Of a stretch of 34,288 nt of DNA, positions 29,435 to 34,288 are shown piece by piece (position 1 is the first letter of the stretch; every line of letters begins with the position of its first letter). A program made the position numbers and the translations under genes. The stretch is from a virus, in IMG/VR virus record IMGVR_UViG_3300042879_005258, positions 1 through 34,288 of that record. One strand, 5' to 3'. The notes under the pieces are model-generated. The model had not been told where the DNA came from. It made no database searches and was given only the letters and a program-made list of their open reading frames with translations.

Positions 29435-29684
29435 GAAAAAAAAATCGTGTCCGCAACGGAAAAAAGTATTGACAAAAATTCGTCCTTACTCCACAGTTCC
29501 GTTGCGGACCGGAAACCGCCTAAAAATCCGACACTGACTTTAGAGCTAAAAGCTCCCACAAGGGAGCCCTTCCTTGGCTCGGGAAGGGGACCACAACGAC
29601 AACGCTTTGTTTTACTCCGGGTGTAATACCCGAAAGACATACCCGTTGTCGCCCAACCTAAAACTTAACCAAGGAAAACTTACA
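29435..29684 (+). other. 250-base structured leader before the capsid gene
   Basis: No gene here. It contains TTGACA at 29469-29474 without a good -10, and three overlapping hairpins: GAGCT/AGCTC (29543-29555), GCTCCC-ACAA-GGGAGC (29552-29567) and CCCTTCC/GGAAGGG (29567-29588). The conserved box follows at 29619-29640. The first two hairpins share AGCTC and cannot form together, so the leader can switch between folds. Confidence 0.6.
29619..29640 (+). promoter_or_regulatory. conserved GGGTGTAATAC box, copy 13
   Basis: GGGTGTAATACCC, five variable bases, ACAT, inside the dyad CGGGT-GTAAT-ACCCG (29618-29632). It lies 45 bases upstream of the capsid ATG, on the plus strand. Confidence 0.7.
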
Positions 29685-30830
29685 ATGGCACTCGACATTA
29701 ACAACCTGTTGGTATCCGAGTCGGGCCGCATCGGTCCCGACATCTACCACAAGTCCCTCAACACCAGCCCCTGGCTGAAACTCTGCAAAAAAGCCTCCTG
29801 GCCCGACGAAATGGGCACCGAAATCCAGGTGATGACCTATCAGCGTTCGCTCCCTGCGAACACGCTTTCCTGGAACACGGTCAACTTCACGGACGCAAAC
29901 TGCGTTCCTTCGGCCCAAGTCGTGAACTTCGCCCAGACCCTCCGCTCCTACAATCTCCAGCGCACGGCGATTGAGAGCCCGAAGATCTGCGTCGACGACC
30001 TTCGCTTCACCATGAAGCGCAAAGAGCAGCTCTCGAACATCTTCCGCATCCTGCAGGAGAACACCAGCTACGCCTGGATCGACCGCAACCGCGACGAGTT
30101 CTCCCGCCTCGCCGAGCACAAGGTCATCGCCACCGCCGCGATGCCCGAAGACAAAGCGGCTTTCCCGCTTACGGTTCCGACCAGCCGCCTTACCCAAGGC
30201 ATTCTTGACCGTATCTACATGAAGCTCATCCGCGACGGTGCGGGCAACAACCCGTTCGGCCGCGAAAATGGCCGTCCGCAGTTCGCCATCATCACCAGCT
30301 CTGAGCAGAGCAACAGCGTCATCCTCGACAACACCAAAGTCCGCGAGGATTACCGCTACAGCTCCAAAGTCAGCGAACTCCTCGCTCCTCTCGGTGTCGA
30401 GCGCGCTTACAAGGGCTTCTACCACCTCATCGACGACTTCGCTCCGCGTTGGAACTTCACCAATGGCGCGTGGGTCCGCGTGCTCCCCTACAGCCCTGTC
30501 GCCACGAGCAAAGGCAACAAGTGGGACATCAATCCCGCCTACGAGGCTGCCCTCTACGAGGACACCTTCGTGTTCCACACCGATGTCATGGAGTGCCTCA
30601 TTCCTGCCCCGATCACCTCGCCTGGTGGCAACACCAAGTTCGATCCGGTCAGCTACATGGGCGACTTCAAGTGGCTCAACATCCCGGACGCCGTCACCAA
30701 CCCCGATGGCACTATCGGCTACTTCCGCGCTGTCCTCAGCTCGGGCTCCAAGCCGGTGTTCCCTGAGTGGGGCTATGTGATCCGCACGCTCCGCTGCAAC
30801 TCCGACCTCGGTCTCCTCGCCTGCTCCTAA
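29685..30830 (+). CDS. major capsid protein, 381 aa
   Basis: A 381-residue protein starting MALDINNLLVSESGRIGPDI, assigned as the major capsid by position directly after scaffold and before fibre genes, and by size. It is rich in aromatic and beta-type segments (DDFAPRWNFTNGAWVRVLPY) with a central DDLRFTMKRKEQLSNIFRILQEN helix that could be an HK97 spine. Unlike most starts here it has a clear Shine-Dalgarno sequence (AAGGA, nine bases before ATG 29685), consistent with high expression. A longer frame from 29574 is rejected because it would run through the hairpins and the box. Confidence 0.75.
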   Translation: MALDINNLLVSESGRIGPDIYHKSLNTSPWLKLCKKASWPDEMGTEIQVMTYQRSLPANTLSWNTVNFTDANCVPSAQVVNFAQTLRSYNLQRTAIESPKICVDDLRFTMKRKEQLSNIFRILQENTSYAWIDRNRDEFSRLAEHKVIATAAMPEDKAAFPLTVPTSRLTQGILDRIYMKLIRDGAGNNPFGRENGRPQFAIITSSEQSNSVILDNTKVREDYRYSSKVSELLAPLGVERAYKGFYHLIDDFAPRWNFTNGAWVRVLPYSPVATSKGNKWDINPAYEAALYEDTFVFHTDVMECLIPAPITSPGGNTKFDPVSYMGDFKWLNIPDAVTNPDGTIGYFRAVLSSGSKPVFPEWGYVIRTLRCNSDLGLLACS

Positions 30831-30851
30831 TCGAGCAACCCTGGCATGAAC

Positions 30852-30879
30852 GACCGGCTCCGTGAAAGCGGGGCCGGTC
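30852..30879 (+). terminator. GC-rich hairpin after the capsid gene
   Basis: GACCGGC and GCCGGTC form perfect 7-base outer arms, with an inner CCG/CGG, 22 bases after the capsid stop. It has no U-run, so it may be a partial terminator or protect the capsid mRNA and lower expression of the genes after it. Confidence 0.5.
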
Positions 30880-30902
30880 AAGCCGGGCAACCCAATTTTA
30901 TC

Positions 30903-31166
30903 ATGTCAAAAGAAATCAAGTTCCCCGCACCGGACGGGTTCACCGCTCCGGAAGACGCCGATCCCACCAAACCCTTCGAAGTGATGGCCTCGGTCACCAT
31001 GGGGGAAGATGGAATGCTATCCCTCACCGCCATCGACGGCGTTCCTATCGTTTCCGAGCCCGAAGAGATGGAAGAGGAGGCGGTTGAGATGGAAGACGAC
31101 GCCATGGGCGACGGCTTTCTGGTCGCCATCGAAAAAGGCGCATCCAAAGGGGGAATGAAGTCCTGA
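30903..31166 (+). CDS. small acidic protein after the capsid, 87 aa
   Basis: An 87-residue acidic protein (MSKEIKFPAPDGFTAPEDAD) with EEMEEEAVEMEDDAMGDGF in its second half. The start at 30903 is preferred over 30846 because the longer form would translate the hairpin. Position suggests a head-completion or decoration protein; sequence gives no family. Confidence 0.6.
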   Translation: MSKEIKFPAPDGFTAPEDADPTKPFEVMASVTMGEDGMLSLTAIDGVPIVSEPEEMEEEAVEMEDDAMGDGFLVAIEKGASKGGMKS

Positions 31167-31176
31167 CGATTTTCTG

Positions 31177-32535
31177 ATGAATCTCGTCTTCGAAATCGAC
31201 AGAAACCGGCTCGTCGATGCCGCCACCGGAGCGCAGGTTTCCTCGCTCCAGTTCGCGTATCCCGACAAGTATCCGCTTTCGATTTCGGTCTCGAAAGGCA
31301 ACCAGCCTTTTGTCTTTTCAGGGAATGTCTATGTCACCCTGAAGCCCGCCAGTAGCCCGCTCTCCGCCCCGCTGGCCCTGTTGACCGTTCCGGTCAACTC
31401 CTCTTCCACCGTCTCCGGCGTCCTGGACACCCACATCCAGGAGATGGACGACTTCCTCCCGGCAGCCAACAAACGCGCCGCCGCGTTCGAAGTCCTCGTC
31501 GTCGCCCCCTCGGCCACCACCGAAGTCTCCGTCAGCGTAAACGCCCAAATCTCGCGTCGTTACAACAGCGTGGACCAACCCGGCGTCACCGTCGCCGAGA
31601 AATCCCTCGCCACCCAGGCCGAAGCTGAAGCAGGCACGAACAACACCAAGTGGATGTCCCCGCTGCGGGTCTCCCAGGCCATCTCCGCGCTCGCCAACCC
31701 GCTCGACGACACCGACGACCTCTCCGAAGGCACCACAAACCTCTACTTCACCGAAGCCCGCGCCAAATCTGCCGTCGCCGACGAACTTTCTGAAATCGGC
31801 TCCGACATCACCGAGCTAACCGGAAAAACCGGACAACTGGAAACTGATCTTTCCTCCGAGGCCGCCGCCCGCGCAGCAGGAGACGCCAGCCTCTCCGGAG
31901 GGCTGAACGATCTGATTTCGGCATTGTCCACCGAGTCGCAGACCCGCGCCGCCGCAGACTCCAGCCTTGCGGGAGGACTGGCCGCCGAAGCCTCCACCCG
32001 AGCCGCCGCCGACGCCGCGCTCGGCCAACGCATCGATTTCCTCGCCTCCAATCTCGACCCCGCCGCCCTCGATTCCATCGCCGAAGCCGCCGCCAGCATC
32101 GGCAGTCTCCAGAACCAGATCGACGGCAAAGCCCCCACCTCTCACACCCACCCCATCTCTCAAGTCACCGGCCTCTCCGACGCTCTGGATTCCAAGCAGC
32201 CCACCGGAAACTATGTCACCCGCGACCAGGTCCAAACCGGCGGCTCCAGCTACTTTGAGCGCAGCGCCAACGCCGCTTCTCAAAATGTCGGCCAAGGCCA
32301 AAGCATCCACCAGATCGTTCTGAATAACGACACCCGCCTCACCGACGCCCGCCGCGTCCAATGGTTCCCCGCTCCCGCCACACCCGGCACGGTCCCGAAC
32401 GCCGCCGCCGCTGGCTCCATGGCCTACGACGGTTCATTCCTCTACTTGCTCGTCTCCTACAGCCCACCCGACCTGCCCGCTGGCTTCCCACCACTCCTCC
32501 GTTGGGCACGCACACCCCTCTCCATGACCTGGTAA
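31177..32535 (+). CDS. fibre or spike protein with trimeric repeats, 452 aa
   Basis: A 452-residue fibre-type protein. A beta-rich N-terminal domain (1 to about 135) is followed by TKWMSPLRVSQAI and by DDTDDLSEGTTNLYFTEARA (about 170-190), a signature seen in many phage fibres. Next come heptad-like repeats (SSEAAARAAGDASLSGGLND, then TESQTRAAADSSLAGGLAAE), then SHTHPISQVTGLSDALDSK and a small C-terminal domain. This suits a trimeric, elongated fibre. Placed directly after the capsid genes, it could be a head fibre or a tail fibre; receptor unknown. Confidence 0.75.
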   Translation: MNLVFEIDRNRLVDAATGAQVSSLQFAYPDKYPLSISVSKGNQPFVFSGNVYVTLKPASSPLSAPLALLTVPVNSSSTVSGVLDTHIQEMDDFLPAANKRAAAFEVLVVAPSATTEVSVSVNAQISRRYNSVDQPGVTVAEKSLATQAEAEAGTNNTKWMSPLRVSQAISALANPLDDTDDLSEGTTNLYFTEARAKSAVADELSEIGSDITELTGKTGQLETDLSSEAAARAAGDASLSGGLNDLISALSTESQTRAAADSSLAGGLAAEASTRAAADAALGQRIDFLASNLDPAALDSIAEAAASIGSLQNQIDGKAPTSHTHPISQVTGLSDALDSKQPTGNYVTRDQVQTGGSSYFERSANAASQNVGQGQSIHQIVLNNDTRLTDARRVQWFPAPATPGTVPNAAAAGSMAYDGSFLYLLVSYSPPDLPAGFPPLLRWARTPLSMTW

Positions 32536-32536
32536 A

Positions 32537-34003
32537 ATGGCAAACCCCGGCGACATACTGGCACCCCAGCTGTTAGCGGACGGCACTTTCGAGGAAGTCG
32601 TCCTCACCCCCGCCGCCATCGGCGCGGCCTCTTCCGCTGCTCTTACCGCTGAATCTGCCGCCCGTGAGGCTGCCGACAGCGGAAAAGTTTCCAATTACAA
32701 CCACGCGGATTTTGGCGAGCAGCCGAATATCGCTCCAGCCGCCGTGGAGCTTCGCGATAAGGAAGAGCCGCAGTTTGTCGCACTCCGTTTTGACTTAAGA
32801 CAAGACGAGCCTTGGGAAGTAAAGGAACCATCAGCTTTACGCACCGCCATCGGCGCGGCTAGCAGCCAGCACACTCACGGCTACAACGACATCGAGCAGG
32901 CGCTGCAAGAAAACGCGGTAAATGTCCTCGCCGCCATCGGCGCAGCCTCCTCGCAAGACCTCGCCACCCTCGAATCCTCCCTCGCCACCCTCCAATCAGA
33001 CCCACTCGGCAATGTTTATCCAGGGGCCGCAGCCCGTGCGATTACCTTGCATGACCCGGCCAACGACCAAACGGCCCTGCGAATAGGCGACGAATATGTC
33101 GATGTCGCTCCCGCCTGGAAGCCTCGTTTCCGCGAAGCCATCGGCGCGGCCTCTCTCATCGACGGCAAAGTCCCCGCCAGTCAACTCCCCCCGATCTCCT
33201 ACCAATCCATCACCCACATCGGCGACGGCCTCACCTCCGCCTTCGCGCCCCCCGGCACACTCACCGCCAGCGACTCACCCAGCGCGTTGAGCGTCACCAT
33301 CAACGGCGTCACCCAAGAACCCGGCTCCGACTACACGCTCAACACCGCCACCAACCGCGTCGTCCTCTCCGACCCGCTCCCCCTCGGCGACAAGCTCGTC
33401 ATCACCCGCCCCATCCTCCTCCCCAGCGCCTCCACCCTCACCGCCGAGCAACTCGGAGCCGCCACCACCGCCGCCCTCGCCGTCGAATCCTCCGCCCGCG
33501 CCAGTGCCGACGCCGCACTCACCGCCGCCATCGCCGGAAAACAACCCCTCCTCACCTTTGTAGGCCAACCCACGCCCTCCAACACCAGCATCATCCCCCT
33601 CACCGCCAACAGCGCCATTTTCCTCACAAAAATCCAACCCGTCGACTTCCAACTCCAACTCCCCCAAACCGCCACCGCCGGAGACCGCATCGTCGTCGTC
33701 CGCAACGCAGGCACTGGCGACGGCCTCCTCCACATCCAGCGATTCGTTAACGGTGGCTGGCAAACCCTTTCCACCCTTACCGCAACCGGCCAGCGCGCCT
33801 CCTTCTACCGCGACTCCACCAACTGGTCCCTCGAATCCGCCCCGCCGCACACTCACCCGGTCTCTGAAATCCCCATCGCCCAGCCGCTTCGAATAAATGG
33901 CGGCGGGGCTTTAGAAATCACTCCCGGCGTCTTCGCCTCCACCTCCGCCCTCGCCGCCCTCGAAGCCCGCGTCGCCGCCCTCGAAGCCGCCTCCCAGCCA
34001 TGA
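32537..34003 (+). CDS. second fibre protein with AIGAAS repeats, 488 aa
   Basis: A 488-residue fibre protein. At least four AIGAAS repeats lie in the first half (for example AIGAASSAALTAESAAREAA), as in tail fibres built of short beta-alpha repeats. A DGLTSAFAPPGTLTASDSPS ... ALSVTINGVTQEPGSDYTLN module follows, a domain common in phage fibre tips. HTHPVSEIPIAQPLRI comes later, and a heptad coiled coil (LAALEARVAALEA) at the C-terminus could trimerise it. It begins one base after the previous stop and couples to the next gene by ATGA. Confidence 0.75.
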   Translation: MANPGDILAPQLLADGTFEEVVLTPAAIGAASSAALTAESAAREAADSGKVSNYNHADFGEQPNIAPAAVELRDKEEPQFVALRFDLRQDEPWEVKEPSALRTAIGAASSQHTHGYNDIEQALQENAVNVLAAIGAASSQDLATLESSLATLQSDPLGNVYPGAAARAITLHDPANDQTALRIGDEYVDVAPAWKPRFREAIGAASLIDGKVPASQLPPISYQSITHIGDGLTSAFAPPGTLTASDSPSALSVTINGVTQEPGSDYTLNTATNRVVLSDPLPLGDKLVITRPILLPSASTLTAEQLGAATTAALAVESSARASADAALTAAIAGKQPLLTFVGQPTPSNTSIIPLTANSAIFLTKIQPVDFQLQLPQTATAGDRIVVVRNAGTGDGLLHIQRFVNGGWQTLSTLTATGQRASFYRDSTNWSLESAPPHTHPVSEIPIAQPLRINGGGALEITPGVFASTSALAALEARVAALEAASQP

Positions 34004-34288
34004 CCACCATCCGCGACACCAACTTGAGCGCCACGCTTGATCTCTCCCAGATCAACCTCACCCTGCCCGCCCAGGTGGACTACATCGTGGACTTCCCCTC
34101 CTTGGCCGACTTCCCCGCCACCGGCGCGCCCCGCCGCCTCTACACCGCCACCACCACCGGCGTCTCCTACCTCTGGACCGGCACCAACTACACCCCCGTC
34201 GCCGACCTCCCCACCGTTTTTTCCCCCACTCCACCGCCCGCTCCCTACGAGGGCCAACGGTGGACCGACACTTCTGACATGACCACCT
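34000..34288 (+). CDS. third fibre-associated protein, partial (cut by window end)
   Basis: The first 96 codons of a gene starting at ATG 34000, in an ATGA overlap with the second fibre gene. FPSLADFPATGAPRRLYTAT and SYLWTGTNYTPVADLP are the short fibre module (DFPxxGxxxxLYxAxxTxxxYxWxGxxY) seen in many tail and head fibres, followed by a Pro-rich linker and QRWTDTSDMTT. The rest lies outside the window. Confidence 0.7.
   Translation, partial: MTTIRDTNLSATLDLSQINLTLPAQVDYIVDFPSLADFPATGAPRRLYTATTTGVSYLWTGTNYTPVADLPTVFSPTPPPAPYEGQRWTDTSDMTT

Noticed and set aside
250-29640. Boxes as promoters of a T7-like single-subunit RNA polymerase
   Set aside because: No such polymerase gene is in the window, and the hexamer with one TTGACA at 17 bases fits a bacterial-type holoenzyme at least as well. 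It stays possible if a polymerase lies outside.
29574-29684. Earlier in-frame start for the capsid protein
   Set aside because: It would translate the hairpins and regulatory box, and only ATG 29685 has a Shine-Dalgarno sequence.
29658-30890. 410-codon minus-strand frame opposite the capsid gene
   Set aside because: Antisense shadow; the plus-strand frame has a Shine-Dalgarno sequence, gene order and protein-like composition.

Overview
The window looks like part of a temperate tailed double-stranded DNA phage or prophage. It is GC-rich (roughly 60% by eye) and has the usual two-arm layout. An early/replication arm runs on the minus strand (about 22513 down to 1). An integrase and attP-like region sits at 21347-22966. 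A packaging/head/fibre arm runs on the plus strand (22967 to the end). Both ends of the window cut through genes. The host cannot be proven from this sequence. Shine-Dalgarno sequences are largely missing. The MSLRYEQYHSLKK-type protein at 19066-19521 and the NGLRHS-type integrase recall proteins I associate with Verrucomicrobia and relatives. I offer that host as a tentative inference only.

Minus arm. 1-7009 is a string of small, mostly unrecognised genes, nearly all linked by 4-base ATGA (once GTGA) start/stop overlaps. It contains a MoxR-type AAA+ ATPase (3509-4546) and, one gene later, a protein carrying both an HExxH metallopeptidase motif and a VWA/MIDAS motif (1829-3061). A lone plus-strand gene at 7124-7621 resembles a small terminase subunit. 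8344-10134 holds no convincing gene; it is full of hairpins, GGT/ACC arrays, a 21-base direct repeat and TGTTACAA boxes, and is the best candidate for a replication origin and/or a structured RNA. 10135-20394 is the replication/recombination block: PrimPol-SF3 helicase, family A DNA polymerase, dNMP kinase, a putative ssDNA-binding protein, an SF2 helicase fused to a Cas4-like nuclease, an NrdR-like zinc ribbon and a RuvC-like resolvase. 20396-21242 encodes three small putative DNA-binding proteins, and 21347-22513 a tyrosine integrase.

The 450-base gap at 22514-22966 holds a 20-base tRNA 3'-end-like sequence (candidate attP core) flanked by two near-identical 19-base repeats (candidate integrase arm sites). 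The plus arm then reads terminase large subunit, a glycosyltransferase-like protein, portal, small protein, scaffold-like protein, major capsid (behind a hairpin-rich leader), small acidic protein and three fibre-type proteins, the last one cut by the window end.

The main unexpected signal is an oriented 22-base motif, GGGTRTAATATCC followed by five variable bases and ACAW, present in at least 13 copies plus one divergent palindrome. Nearly all copies lie just upstream of a gene and point in its direction, on both arms. The element looks like a -10/start-site promoter box. It is also dyad-symmetric, and several copies are enclosed by flanking arms that differ between copies but stay complementary within each copy. 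One copy lies inside the helicase-nuclease reading frame, exactly at the domain junction. It may be a phage-wide promoter or operator family that ties the early and late modules together.
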